Positions 1 to 8,612 of a DNA stretch of 61,066 bases are shown piece by piece (the stretch's first letter is position 1; each line of letters starts with the position of its first letter). The stretch is taken from the NCBI GenBank assembly GCA_002307175.1, contig DBTS01000031.1, positions 1 through 61,066 on the forward strand, in the 5' to 3' direction. Under the pieces are notes generated by a model. It was not told the DNA's origin and made no database searches. It saw only the letters and a program-made list of their open reading frames with translations. This DNA is from Rhodocyclaceae bacterium UBA1310. Its GTDB lineage: Bacteria > Pseudomonadota > Gammaproteobacteria > Burkholderiales > Rhodocyclaceae. The position numbers were made by a program, and so were the translations under genes.

Positions 1-969
1 TTCTGGACCAAGGTGATGCGCGACCTGAAGCTGGTGGGCTATCGCGAGCCGTTCCAGCGCCTGCTGACCCAGGGCATGGTGCTCAACCACCTGTTCTCGC
101 GCCGCTCCGACAAGACCGGGATCGAATGGTTCGCGCCGGAAGAAGTGGATCTGAGCCGTGACGAATCAGGCCGCGTCACAGGTGCCACGGCACGCCGCGA
201 TGGCGCTCCGGTCGAGTACGGCGGCTTCGGCACAATGTCCAAGAGCAAGCGCAATGGCGTTGATCCGAACGCCATGATCGCCCAGTATGGTGCGGATACC
301 TCTCGCTTCTTCATGATGTTCACGGCGCCCCCGGAACAGACGCTGGAATGGAGTGATGCCGGCGTGGAAGGTTCCAACCGCTTTCTCAGGCGGGTGTGGA
401 ACTTTGGCTACGCTTTCGCCAGCCAGATCAAGCCGCTGTTGCCGGCCACCCGCACGCTGGGTTCGGCCAAACTGCCGGAAGATCTCGCCACCCTGCGCCG
501 CGAGACCCATCTGCTGCTCAAGCAGGCCAATTACGACCTTGGCAAACAGCAGTTCAACACCGTGGCCTCGGCCACGATGAAGATGCTCAATGCGCTCGAA
601 AAGGCTCCCCGCACCACTGCACTCGCTGCAGAAGTAGTCGAGGAATGCTTCGGCATCCTGCTGCGCGTGCTCTCGCCAATCACGCCGCACATCACCCATG
701 CGCTGTGGAAGGAGCTGGGTTACGGTGCGGACATCCTCCAGGCCGCTTGGCCGGAACCGCTTGATGCTGCGCTGGTGCAGGATGAAATCGAACTCGTGCT
801 GCAGGTGCTGGGCAAGACGCGTGGCTCCGTGCGTGTTCCCGCTGATGCCGACAAGGCCGCCATCGAACAGCTGGCCATCGCATCGGAAGCGGCTCAGAAA
901 TTCATGGACGGCAAACCGGCCAAGAAAATCATTGTGGTGCCGGGTCGCCTGGTCAATATCGTGGTGTGA
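1..969 (+). CDS. leuS: Leucyl-tRNA synthetase, C-terminal part (5' end outside window)
   Basis: Class I aminoacyl-tRNA synthetase that charges tRNA-Leu in the cytoplasm. The reading frame is open from base 1, so the start lies upstream. About 322 codons remain of a family that is usually near 870 residues. The catalytic KMSKS-type loop is visible as TMSKSKRNG around 232-258. It is followed by the helical anticodon-binding domain and the small C-terminal domain ending in IIVVPGRLVNIVV, typical of bacterial LeuRS. A rho-independent terminator lies 16 bases after the stop. In many betaproteobacteria lptE and holA follow leuS closely. Here three unrelated genes and a repeat block separate them. 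Confidence 0.97.
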   Translation, partial: FWTKVMRDLKLVGYREPFQRLLTQGMVLNHLFSRRSDKTGIEWFAPEEVDLSRDESGRVTGATARRDGAPVEYGGFGTMSKSKRNGVDPNAMIAQYGADTSRFFMMFTAPPEQTLEWSDAGVEGSNRFLRRVWNFGYAFASQIKPLLPATRTLGSAKLPEDLATLRRETHLLLKQANYDLGKQQFNTVASATMKMLNALEKAPRTTALAAEVVEECFGILLRVLSPITPHITHALWKELGYGADILQAAWPEPLDAALVQDEIELVLQVLGKTRGSVRVPADADKAAIEQLAIASEAAQKFMDGKPAKKIIVVPGRLVNIVV

Positions 970-984
970 TCCGAGTTGTCATGG

Positions 985-1015
985 AAAAAAGGAGCCTGCG
1001 GGCTCCTTTTTGTTT
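985..1015 (+). terminator. Rho-independent terminator after leuS
   Basis: A-run, then GGAGCC, loop TGCG, GGCTCC and five T residues. The A and T runs make it potentially bidirectional. It lies directly downstream of the leuS stop. Confidence 0.9.
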
Positions 1016-1091
1016 GCTGCAGGCAATTCGTGCTTGACCTTGACGCTACGGCAAGGCCGAAGATGGATCGGAGCTTGAGCGGAGAACATGA

Positions 1092-1907
1092 ATGATTAAA
1101 ATCGGCCAGATAGCCCATCTGTTCGGCATCACCTCGCGGACACTACGTCATTACGACGCCATCGGCCTGTTTTCACCTGCGTTACTGGATCCAACAAACG
1201 GCTATCGTCTCTATCGGGCAGAACAGATTGATGAACTCGCAAGGATTCTGCAGCTGCGCCAGTTGCAAGTGCCTCTTGAGACCATCAGTGCCTTACGCAA
1301 GCAGAACGCCCTCAAGGAGGACACTGCCTTCGTAAATTTTCTGCTTCAGCACAGACAAGCATTGGCCGAAGAGATCAATCAACGCACTCTCCTGCTCGAA
1401 ACACTCAACCAGCTTGTTGCCAGCATCGAGAAAGGAAACACCATGAAACCGGATATTGATATCGTTGATCTGCCCGCCTTTGAGGTCGCGGGTCTGCCCC
1501 TGCAGTGCGGAGATGCGTCGGGAATTCCAGACTTGTGGTCAGAACTGTGCCAGAAGCTCAGCTCACGCGGTCGGTTGGGGTCAGACTGGATAGGATATGG
1601 CTTGTGTGAGGCAACAGACTCTGGCCGTTTCACCTATATCGCAGCCATCAGTCTGGGCAAGGGTGAGGTAATCCCGGAGGGGTTGCAGCGTTTCTCGGTA
1701 CCCGCCCGACGCTACGCGCACTTCAGCCACTCAGGGCCACTCTCGGCCCTTCCCGAAACCTCGCGGCAAGTCTGGAGACACCTGGAGTCCGACTGGGGAC
1801 TATGTCCGGCTGAAGGACCCGAACTGGAACGCTACGGCGACCGTTTCCAAGACAATCCAGACCAGATAGGGATTATTGACGGATTCATCCCGGTTACCCG
1901 GTCATAG
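1092..1907 (+). CDS. MerR-family regulator with GyrI-like effector domain
   Basis: Cytoplasmic transcription regulator of 271 residues. The N-terminus (about residues 2-70) is a MerR winged helix: KIGQIAHLFGITSRTLRHYD, then the family-typical YRLY turn. A coiled-coil linker (about 75-115) leads to a GyrI-like/AraC-type effector-binding domain (about 120-271) that usually binds small amphipathic ligands. The ATG at 1092 is preceded by GGAG seven bases upstream. It stands alone between the leuS terminator and a GTG-started binding-protein gene. Its target and ligand cannot be read from the sequence. The neighbouring binding protein or hydrolase are possible targets by proximity only. Confidence 0.88.
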   Translation: MIKIGQIAHLFGITSRTLRHYDAIGLFSPALLDPTNGYRLYRAEQIDELARILQLRQLQVPLETISALRKQNALKEDTAFVNFLLQHRQALAEEINQRTLLLETLNQLVASIEKGNTMKPDIDIVDLPAFEVAGLPLQCGDASGIPDLWSELCQKLSSRGRLGSDWIGYGLCEATDSGRFTYIAAISLGKGEVIPEGLQRFSVPARRYAHFSHSGPLSALPETSRQVWRHLESDWGLCPAEGPELERYGDRFQDNPDQIGIIDGFIPVTRS

Positions 1908-2105
1908 TTGCAGGCATGGAAGGCCTCTGAGCAGCGACAAACCTCTTCAGTTGAGCTTTGCCGACCGTTCATCCAAAGAGGCCTGCCAGCAAAACGCCAG
2001 CACTTTTCCTGAAGAAAAACGGCGGCTACTCTTAAGTTCGTTTTTGATACATTCCTTCCAAAAGAGGTAACATCAAAAGATTCACCCTCGCTGGAGAAGC
2101 GTACT

Positions 2106-3017
2106 GTGCGTTCCATTAAAAAATACACCTCCCCTTTGTTGTTCTGTCTGACTTCCCTGTCTTCAGTCTGTTTCCTGCCTGCCGCGCATGCCGAGGATAC
2201 GATGGATCGCATCATGAAGACGCATACCGTCAATATCGGTGTGCGCAATGGTGTTGTGCCCTTTTCGTCGCTCGACCCCAGTGGCAAGGCGCAAGGGTAT
2301 TCGATCGACGTGTGCTACAAGATCGTTGAACTGATGCGCAAGGAAACCAAGGTTCCCGATCTGCATGTCAACGAAGTCCAGGTTTCTGCCGCGAACCGCT
2401 TCGAAAAAGTCAAGGATGGCAGCATCGACCTTGAATGCACGATGACTTCCAACGTCAAGTCGCGCGGCAAGGATTTTGATTTCACGTATGCCGTGATGTT
2501 TGGCGCACAACGTTTTCTGGCGGAAAAGCAGCTCAACATCTACAGTCAGAACGATCTGGACGGCAAGAATGTGGTTGTCGTCAAAGGCACAGCTGCCGAG
2601 AAGATCATGATGACGCTGCAAAAGAAGTCCCTGCCGAACATGAAGCTGATTCACGCTGCCGACAATCTGGAAGCCCTCAAGACACTGGATGCCGGGCAGG
2701 CCCAAGCATTCCTGCAGATGGATCTGCTGCTGGAAAACCTCCGTCTGACCAGCAAAAACCCCACACGACTGGCACTCTCGCAATGGCCGCTGACAGTCGA
2801 GCCTATCGCATTCCCAATGCGCAAGAATGACGCCCGCTTCCGCGATGCTGTCAATAACGCTCTGCGCACGCTGTACCAGCAAAACGATTACATGGCCATC
2901 TACAACCATTGGTTCGATGGAAAGGTCAAGATTCCCCTGTCCGGGCTGATGCGCGAAAACCTGCAACGCCCCGCTGCTGATCCTGGGTTCTCACTGATCG
3001 AAGGCGTCGATCTCTGA
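2106..3017 (+). CDS. Periplasmic amino-acid-type solute-binding protein (SBP family 3)
   Basis: 303 residues. An N-terminal signal peptide ends near PAAHA (about residue 29), followed by a family 3 solute-binding domain. The segment DLECTMTSNVKSRGKDFDF resembles the glutamate/aspartate-binding proteins (GltI type). The start is GTG at 2106, chosen because GGAGAAG lies just upstream and because it gives a complete signal peptide. No ABC permease or ATPase gene adjoins it, so it is an orphan binding protein. It may feed a transporter encoded elsewhere or act in sensing. The ligand is not established. Repeats start at its stop codon. Confidence 0.85.
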   Translation: MRSIKKYTSPLLFCLTSLSSVCFLPAAHAEDTMDRIMKTHTVNIGVRNGVVPFSSLDPSGKAQGYSIDVCYKIVELMRKETKVPDLHVNEVQVSAANRFEKVKDGSIDLECTMTSNVKSRGKDFDFTYAVMFGAQRFLAEKQLNIYSQNDLDGKNVVVVKGTAAEKIMMTLQKKSLPNMKLIHAADNLEALKTLDAGQAQAFLQMDLLLENLRLTSKNPTRLALSQWPLTVEPIAFPMRKNDARFRDAVNNALRTLYQQNDYMAIYNHWFDGKVKIPLSGLMRENLQRPAADPGFSLIEGVDL

Positions 3018-3161
3018 GAAGCTGTTCACGATCTGTAGCGAGAAGGCGTCAGCGGGCTGAAGAGCAGCGCAGAAGCCGGAGTTTATTCGTATAAATGAGG
3101 ATTTCGAGCAGCGCATTCGGCCCGATCACGCCTTCGCAGTAAGATCATGAACAGCTTCTGA
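3018..3161. repeat. Dispersed repeat, copy 1 (MITE-like, inverted-repeat ends)
   Basis: The left end AGAAGCTGTTCACGATCT and the right end AGATCATGAACAGCTTCT form an almost perfect 18-base terminal inverted repeat. Inside is a second dyad around TTTATTCGTATAAA and a GATCACGCCTTCGCAGTAAG block shared with the other copies. No coding potential is visible. Confidence 0.75.
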
Positions 3162-3362
3162 GAGCCTGTTCAGGATCTGTAGCAAGAGAGCGCGAGGCCG
3201 GGGTTTCATGGAGCGCAACGGCTCCATGCCGGCCAAGCCGGTTTGCTGTGCAAAACAAACAATGGATAAGAACAGCGCAGGAACCGGGGTTTAAGTTTGT
3301 TTCGAGCGCCGCATGAACCCTGATCACGACCTCGCAGTAAGACGATGAACCAATTCTGAGTC
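3162..3362. repeat. Dispersed repeat, copy 2 (diverged and longer)
   Basis: Directly follows copy 1 in the same orientation. It begins GCCTGTTCAGGATCTGTAGC and ends in GATCACGACCTCGCAGTAAG then GATGAACCAATTCTGAG, matching the ends of copy 1 with substitutions. A middle stretch of roughly 60 bases containing a GGAGC/GGCTCC dyad is not present in copy 1. It lies just upstream of the hydrolase gene. Confidence 0.65.
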
Positions 3363-3404
3363 GAGTCGCGGATCACTCCCATAGAGTTAGCAAAAGGATT
3401 CCCC

Positions 3405-5372
3405 ATGCAATATTTTTCTCGTAGTGTTCTGGCGCTGGCCCTTGCAGCGATGGGCCATGGCGCTCTGGCGAACGTGACAGAGCTTGAAATTACCAAGATT
3501 GAGCCGTTTGCAGAGGGCCACGCTTTCGGTGGTGCCGGAGCTTATGAACGCGTCACGGCAGTCGCCCATGGGGAACTTGATCCTGCTGATCCGCTCAATC
3601 GTGGCATTGTCGGGCTGCAGCAGGCCCCCCGCAATGCTCACGGCAAGGTGAACTATCAGACCGAAGTCTTCTTGCTGCGCCCGGCCAAGGCTTCGGCGGG
3701 CAACGGCAAGATTCTGTATGAAGTGAATAATCGCGGCGGCAAATTCCTGCTGCACTGGGTGCTTGATGCGCCCGGCAAGGGAGGCTCTTTCTCGAACGAT
3801 CCACGCGCGCTGGAAGATGCGGGGAACGGCCTGTTCTTCCGCCAGGGTTACACCATCGTCTGGAGCGGCTGGGATGCGGACACTCCAGCCGGTTTCATGC
3901 GCATGCAGGTTCCCCCCACGCTGGATGAAAATGGCAAACCTGTCGTCAGAACCATTCGCGAAGAGCTGGTTTCGGGCACGCGTTTCCCTGTTCAGCCGAC
4001 ACTTTCGCTAAGCTTTGCCACCACAGACACCAATCCGGCCCATGCAACGCTGAGCGTCCGGGAACGTGAATCAGATCCCTCGCGCGTCATCCCCGCGACG
4101 GAATGGGAATACGTGGGCAACAACAAAGTCCGACTGCTGCCGGAAGGCACAGCGTTCGCTCCCGGCGCGCTCTACGAGCTTCGCTACCTGGCAACCGGTT
4201 CAAAGGTACAAGGGATAGGGTTCGCTGCCACACGCGATGTGGTTTCCTTTCTGCGGTACTACAACCAGCCTCGCCCGACAGAAGTCCTTGCTGTCGGTAT
4301 CTCGCAGAGCGGGCGGTTTCTACGTGACTTTATTGGCCAGGGCTTCAATCAGGATGAAGGTCACCGTATCGTGTTTGACGGTGTGCTCTCGCATATCGCC
4401 GGCGTGGGTCGCGTTTTCCTGAACTATGATTTTGCGCAGCCGGGCCGTACCAGCACCCAGCACGAAGATCACTACGCGCCGGAAAACGAGTTTCCGTTCG
4501 CCTCGGTGGCAGAAAAAGACCCTGTTACCGGGAAAACCGGTCAGCTACTCCGTGGTGATGGTTTCGATCCTTTACTCATTGAACTGAACACCTCGACGGA
4601 ATACTGGCAGAAAGGCGCATCGCTGCTGCACACTGACCCACTGGGTCAAAGAGATTTGAAGCTGCCAGACACCACGCGTGTTTATATGATTGCAGGCACC
4701 CAGCATGCAGGCCGTGTTGGCCTCTCCACCAAACCCGGTGCATGCGTAAACCCGACCAACCCGCACAGCTCCGCCGCATTGCTGCGCGCACTGGTGACGG
4801 ATCTGGATCAATGGGTCAGCCATGGCGAACAGCCCCCTGCCAACCACGTTCCAACCCTGGCGGCAGGCACACTCGTAGCCTCTGAGCAGACGGGTTTCCC
4901 GGATATTCCGGGCATGACGATCGCCCGCCACAACAACCAGCTGATGATTGGTAGCAATTGGCTGCAACGCCCCGAACCCTTGCCCAAACTTCCGTACCGG
5001 ACGCTGGTCTCGCGTGTGGATGCGGACGGCAATGAAGTTGGCGGTATCCGCATGCCGGATATCGCCGCTCCGCTGGCAACTTACACCGGGTGGAATGAGT
5101 ACAACAAGCCCTACCCCATCGGCGAACTATGCGACCGCAACGGCAGTTTCGTGCCTTTCGCTGCAACCCGCGCCCAACGGCTGGAGAAGAAGGACCCGCG
5201 CCTCTCGATCGAGGAACGCTACACCGGGCGTGAAGACTATCTGAACAAGGTTCGCGCTGCGGCCAACACGCTGGTCAAAGAACGTTTCCTTCTGACAGAG
5301 GATGTGGATGCCTACGTGAACAATGCCGGCAAGCTCTACGACGCGCTGGTCAATGGAAAAACGGCCCCCTGA
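3405..5372 (+). CDS. Secreted alpha/beta hydrolase domain protein (PF20091 type)
   Basis: 655 residues with a signal peptide (about residues 1-22, ending GHGALA), so probably periplasmic or exported. The rest resembles the long alpha/beta hydrolase domain family whose N-terminal part has FGGAGAYERV and YEVNNRGGK. The nucleophile region reads GISQSGRFLR. The biochemical role of this family is poorly known, so esterase- or hydrolase-like activity is an inference. The ATG at 3405 follows AAAGGA. A strong terminator follows. It is a single-gene unit flanked upstream by repeat copies, in a block that separates leuS from lptE. Confidence 0.8.
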   Translation: MQYFSRSVLALALAAMGHGALANVTELEITKIEPFAEGHAFGGAGAYERVTAVAHGELDPADPLNRGIVGLQQAPRNAHGKVNYQTEVFLLRPAKASAGNGKILYEVNNRGGKFLLHWVLDAPGKGGSFSNDPRALEDAGNGLFFRQGYTIVWSGWDADTPAGFMRMQVPPTLDENGKPVVRTIREELVSGTRFPVQPTLSLSFATTDTNPAHATLSVRERESDPSRVIPATEWEYVGNNKVRLLPEGTAFAPGALYELRYLATGSKVQGIGFAATRDVVSFLRYYNQPRPTEVLAVGISQSGRFLRDFIGQGFNQDEGHRIVFDGVLSHIAGVGRVFLNYDFAQPGRTSTQHEDHYAPENEFPFASVAEKDPVTGKTGQLLRGDGFDPLLIELNTSTEYWQKGASLLHTDPLGQRDLKLPDTTRVYMIAGTQHAGRVGLSTKPGACVNPTNPHSSAALLRALVTDLDQWVSHGEQPPANHVPTLAAGTLVASEQTGFPDIPGMTIARHNNQLMIGSNWLQRPEPLPKLPYRTLVSRVDADGNEVGGIRMPDIAAPLATYTGWNEYNKPYPIGELCDRNGSFVPFAATRAQRLEKKDPRLSIEERYTGREDYLNKVRAAANTLVKERFLLTEDVDAYVNNAGKLYDALVNGKTAP

Positions 5373-5408
5373 GAAGCTTCGAATCCCTTTTCGGATCAAA
5401 TTTCCCCC

Positions 5409-5433
5409 AAAGCCGGCATTCGCCGGCTTTTTT
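5409..5433 (+). terminator. Rho-independent terminator after the hydrolase gene
   Basis: AGCCGGC, loop ATTC, GCCGGCT followed by a run of T residues, starting 36 bases after the stop at 5372. Confidence 0.92.
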
Positions 5434-5529
5434 GCGCTTGCCCGAACAGACCAGGTACAGTTCCATGCGGTCAAACAGGGAAGAAGCCTTATAATGGAGC
5501 CCGACCTAATTTACGTGTGGACTTCGTCG

Positions 5530-6030
5530 ATGAGCCTCTCCTTCCTGCGTCGCGGTTTAATACTGACATGCTGCCTGATTCTGGGGGCTTGCGGTTTTCA
5601 TCTGCGTGGTCCGCAGCCCCTGGCATTTACGAGCATCTACCTGGGCATGAGCCCATCGTCCGAAATGGCTAACGCCATCAAACGCCAGATTGCCATCAAT
5701 GGCGGCGGTACCCGCGTGACAGCCACTGCAGAAGAGGCAGAAGTGCGCATGATCGTGGTTCGTGACTCCAAGAGTGAAGAGGTTTCCACCATTTCCGGCA
5801 GCGGCGTGGTGAACCAGTACGAGTTGCGCCAACGCTTCGCGTTCCGCCTGATTGACGCCAAGGGGCACGAAATCATGCCGCTGAACGAAATCTACGTTTA
5901 CCGCGATCTGGATTTCACGACCGGCCATGAATTGTCGAAGGAACAGGAAGAAATCGTTCTTTATGCCGACATGCAAAAGGATGTCGTCGCCCAGTTGATG
6001 CGCCGCCTGGCTGCAGCCAAGCTTGACTGA
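5530..6030 (+). CDS. lptE: LPS-assembly lipoprotein LptE
   Basis: Outer-membrane lipoprotein that plugs LptD and helps insert lipopolysaccharide. The 166-residue product starts MSLSFLRRGLI and has a lipobox LGAC at about residues 18-21, followed by GFHLRG, which is characteristic of LptE. Length fits the family. The start at 5530 was preferred over an in-frame ATG at 5494 because it gives a compact lipoprotein signal, although neither has a good ribosome-binding site. holA follows after 12 bases, the usual gene order. Confidence 0.9.
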   Translation: MSLSFLRRGLILTCCLILGACGFHLRGPQPLAFTSIYLGMSPSSEMANAIKRQIAINGGGTRVTATAEEAEVRMIVVRDSKSEEVSTISGSGVVNQYELRQRFAFRLIDAKGHEIMPLNEIYVYRDLDFTTGHELSKEQEEIVLYADMQKDVVAQLMRRLAAAKLD

Positions 6031-6042
6031 GTTGCCCCACGC

Positions 6043-7059
6043 ATGAATCTGGCGCCCGAGCAGCTCTCTTCGCACCTGACCCGTACGCTGGCTGCGCTGT
6101 ATGTTCTGCACGGCGATGAGCCCTTGCTGGTCATCGAGGCAGCCGATGCCATCCGTGCGGCAGCTCGGAGCCAGGGAGTAAGCGAACGGGAAGTACTGGT
6201 TACCCACCAGTACTTCAAGTGGGATGAATTCGGGCTGGCAACCGGCAATCTGTCACTCTTCGGTGATCGCAAGCTCATCGACCTGCGCATCCCCAATGGC
6301 AAACCCGGGAAACAGGGCGGCGAAGCACTGATCCGGTTCGCCCATGAATTGGCCCAACAGCCGGGTGACGGGGATATCACGGTGATTACACTGCCCCAGC
6401 TTGACTGGGCCGCGCGCAAGACCGCCTGGTTTGCAGCCCTGACAGAAGCCGGCACTGTTCTCGAATGCAACGCACCTGATCTCTCACGCCTACCCCAATG
6501 GATTGCAGGACGCCTGGCACACCAGCAACAAAAAACATCTCCCGAGGCTCTTGAATTCATCGCCGGCCATGTAGAGGGTAATCTGCTCGCAGCCCATCAG
6601 GAAATCCAGAAACTGGGGCTGTTGTATGAACCCGGGGATATCTCGCTGGAACAGATCAGTGATGCCGTACTGCATGTCGCCCGATACGACACGGAAAAAC
6701 TGCGCATGGCACTCCTGGAGGGCGACGCACCCCGCTGTGCCCGCCTTCTCGAAGGTCTCAAGGGCGAAGGCGCAGCACCGCCCCTGGTGTTGTGGACCAT
6801 GGCCAACGAAATCCGCACGCTTACCAATCTGCGCACGGCCATCGACAACGGCCAGAGTACGGATACCGCCTTGCGCAATGAACGGGTGTTCGGACCACGC
6901 CAGCCGCTTTGTAAACGTGCCGTACAGCGCCTTAAGGCTGGCACCCTGCGTGCCGCGCTATTGCACGCCGCGCGCGTAGACCGGCTCATCAAGGGCCTGG
7001 GCAAGGGGGATGTGTGGGACGAATTCCTGCTACTCGCCCTGCGCGTACGCGCCCGCTGA
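6043..7059 (+). CDS. holA: DNA polymerase III delta subunit HolA
   Basis: Clamp-loader subunit that opens the beta sliding clamp. 338 residues, normal for the family, with the AAA-like N-terminal part (YVLHGDEPLLVIEAADAIR near residues 18-36) and the three-domain layout of delta. The C-terminal segment LLHAARVDRLIKGLGKGD is typical of HolA. It starts 12 bases after lptE, probably in one transcript. A degenerate copy of the dispersed repeat lies between its stop and the convergent phosphatase gene. Confidence 0.93.
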   Translation: MNLAPEQLSSHLTRTLAALYVLHGDEPLLVIEAADAIRAAARSQGVSEREVLVTHQYFKWDEFGLATGNLSLFGDRKLIDLRIPNGKPGKQGGEALIRFAHELAQQPGDGDITVITLPQLDWAARKTAWFAALTEAGTVLECNAPDLSRLPQWIAGRLAHQQQKTSPEALEFIAGHVEGNLLAAHQEIQKLGLLYEPGDISLEQISDAVLHVARYDTEKLRMALLEGDAPRCARLLEGLKGEGAAPPLVLWTMANEIRTLTNLRTAIDNGQSTDTALRNERVFGPRQPLCKRAVQRLKAGTLRAALLHAARVDRLIKGLGKGDVWDEFLLLALRVRAR

Positions 7060-7107
7060 TACAGGCTCCTTTGCTGCGGGCATAAAAACCCTCAGCACAG
7101 CGGATAC

Positions 7108-7176
7108 CGAGCGAGAGAGCATCAGCAGTGTGAAGAGCAACACATAAGCCGATCACGGCTTCGCAGCTAAATTATG
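7108..7176. repeat. Dispersed repeat, copy 3 (partial)
   Basis: GCGAGAGAGCATCAGCAGTG then TGAAGAGCAACAC, and AGCCGATCACGGCTTCGCAG near 7148-7167, line up with the core of copy 1 (GCGAGAAGGCGTCAGCGGGC; CCCGATCACGCCTTCGCAGT). The terminal inverted repeat is not preserved. Confidence 0.55.
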
Positions 7177-7185
7177 GCCAAGTTC

Positions 7186-7758
7186 CTACCGGGCAGTGCT
7201 ACCCAACACCTGCTGACGCACCACTTCTACATCCAGAGCCTCAATCGCTTTCTTGACATTGGGATACGTGCGCTCATGATAGCCGAAGCCTCCGCGGCGA
7301 AGCTCGTCTATCGCATCCGCCTTGCTCCAGCCCTGAATCACGACTCGGTACCCCGCTACAACAAAACCGGTACGGTCGCTTCCATGCCAGCAGTGCACGA
7401 GAACCGGCTTGGGCGAACCCTGGATTTCGCGCAACACCGTTACCAGATCTGCGGCGCTCACAGCGCCAGCGGCCATTGCATGACGCCGCAGCACGATACC
7501 TGACTTCTGAAAGACCTCGGCATCACTATGGTATTCGCGCAGATTCATCAGTGTCTGGATTCCCAGGGCTTTCAGATCGGGAATATCCGACGTATCTGGC
7601 TGCTCAGCCCGATACAGTTCAGGAGAAACCTGATACAGATTGCCCACCTTTGCACCGATCACCGGGCGGGCCCATTTATCCGGCCGCAACTCTGGAGAAG
7701 CGGCTGCGGCCTGTATCCCCACTACGAAGCTCAAAACGACGACACAGAATACGCGCAC
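7186..7758 (-). CDS. Periplasmic dual-specificity/tyrosine phosphatase-like protein
   Basis: 190 residues. The segment VHCWHGSDRTGFV contains the CX5R phosphatase signature (Cys-Trp-His-Gly-Ser-Asp-Arg), with the general-acid region upstream. The proposed start is GTG at 7758 because AAGGAG lies just upstream and the product then opens with a signal peptide (VRVFCVVVLSFVVGIQAAAA), so the enzyme probably acts in the periplasm. The frame is open further upstream but without a better start. It is a single gene, convergent with holA and divergent from the sigma-factor gene. The substrate is unknown. Confidence 0.8.
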   Translation of the reverse strand: MRVFCVVVLSFVVGIQAAAASPELRPDKWARPVIGAKVGNLYQVSPELYRAEQPDTSDIPDLKALGIQTLMNLREYHSDAEVFQKSGIVLRRHAMAAGAVSAADLVTVLREIQGSPKPVLVHCWHGSDRTGFVVAGYRVVIQGWSKADAIDELRRGGFGYHERTYPNVKKAIEALDVEVVRQQVLGSTAR

Positions 7759-8039
7759 AAAACTCTCCTTGCAGATATCACGCGGATTCTCCCGGGGGAT
7801 AGGGTCGAGAGTCAATAACCCGTCGTCGCCTGGATTCAAAGGCAAATCTCTGCGTGCGGGCCAAGCTGCCGAGAATCAAGCAATCTGCTGCGAAACGTGG
7901 CCCAACGGGTTCTTCAGCCAGCCAAATCTGTCAATATGCCCTGCCAATCCGCATCCAGGGGTGCAGCAAGCGCAATTCCTTTGCGCTAGCGGGCATCCGC
8001 CACACTTCGCAACCCTGTGTCCGTTCTATACTTCGCAGC

Positions 8040-8612
8040 ATGAAAACCCCCAGCGAACTCGCCTCCCTGCCTGATGAAGACCTGATGCTGATGGTCGCCA
8101 ACGGCTTTATCGAGCAACCTGCCACGGAATTGTTCCGCCGTCATAACCGCGCACTCTTCAATTTCATTGCCTGGCAGTGCCGCGGCAACACGCAGGAAGC
8201 CGAAGATATCACGCAGCGTACCTGGGAAAAGATCATGACGCGCTGCACAGACTATCAACCCAGCGCCAGCTTTCGTACCTTTCTGTTCCAGATTGCACGC
8301 AACCTCTGGCTCGATCTTCGCCGCAGCGCGGCTGAAACCCTGCGCGACGAAATTGGTGACGACGCTCCGGAGCTTCCGGCGGAAGATCTGGACCCGGCCT
8401 CAGAACTGGCTCTGCGCCAGCATCTGAATGAGGTTCACAAAGCCTTGCTGGCGCTCCCTACCAAGCAGCGGGAAGTTGTGGTGCTACGCTTTTTCAGTGA
8501 CATGAGCCTGGAGGAAATTGCCCATACCCTGGGAGAAGGATTCGAAACGGTTAAAAGCCGCCTGCGCTATGCCTTTGCCAATCTGCGCCGCGTTCTGGAG
8601 GCTCGCGCATGA
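8040..8612 (+). CDS. ECF-family RNA polymerase sigma factor
   Basis: 190 residues with sigma region 2 (FRRHNRALFNFIAWQCRGN, then EAEDITQRTWEKI at about residues 60-72) and region 4 (LLALPTKQREVVVLRFFSDM, then LEEIAHTLGEGFETVKSRL) of group 4 sigma factors. The ATG at 8040 has no obvious ribosome-binding site, and a TATACT box ends only a few bases before it, so the mRNA leader may be very short. Its stop overlaps the start of the next gene by 4 bases (ATGA), a typical sigma/anti-sigma coupling. The signal it answers is not evident. Confidence 0.92.
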   Translation: MKTPSELASLPDEDLMLMVANGFIEQPATELFRRHNRALFNFIAWQCRGNTQEAEDITQRTWEKIMTRCTDYQPSASFRTFLFQIARNLWLDLRRSAAETLRDEIGDDAPELPAEDLDPASELALRQHLNEVHKALLALPTKQREVVVLRFFSDMSLEEIAHTLGEGFETVKSRLRYAFANLRRVLEARA

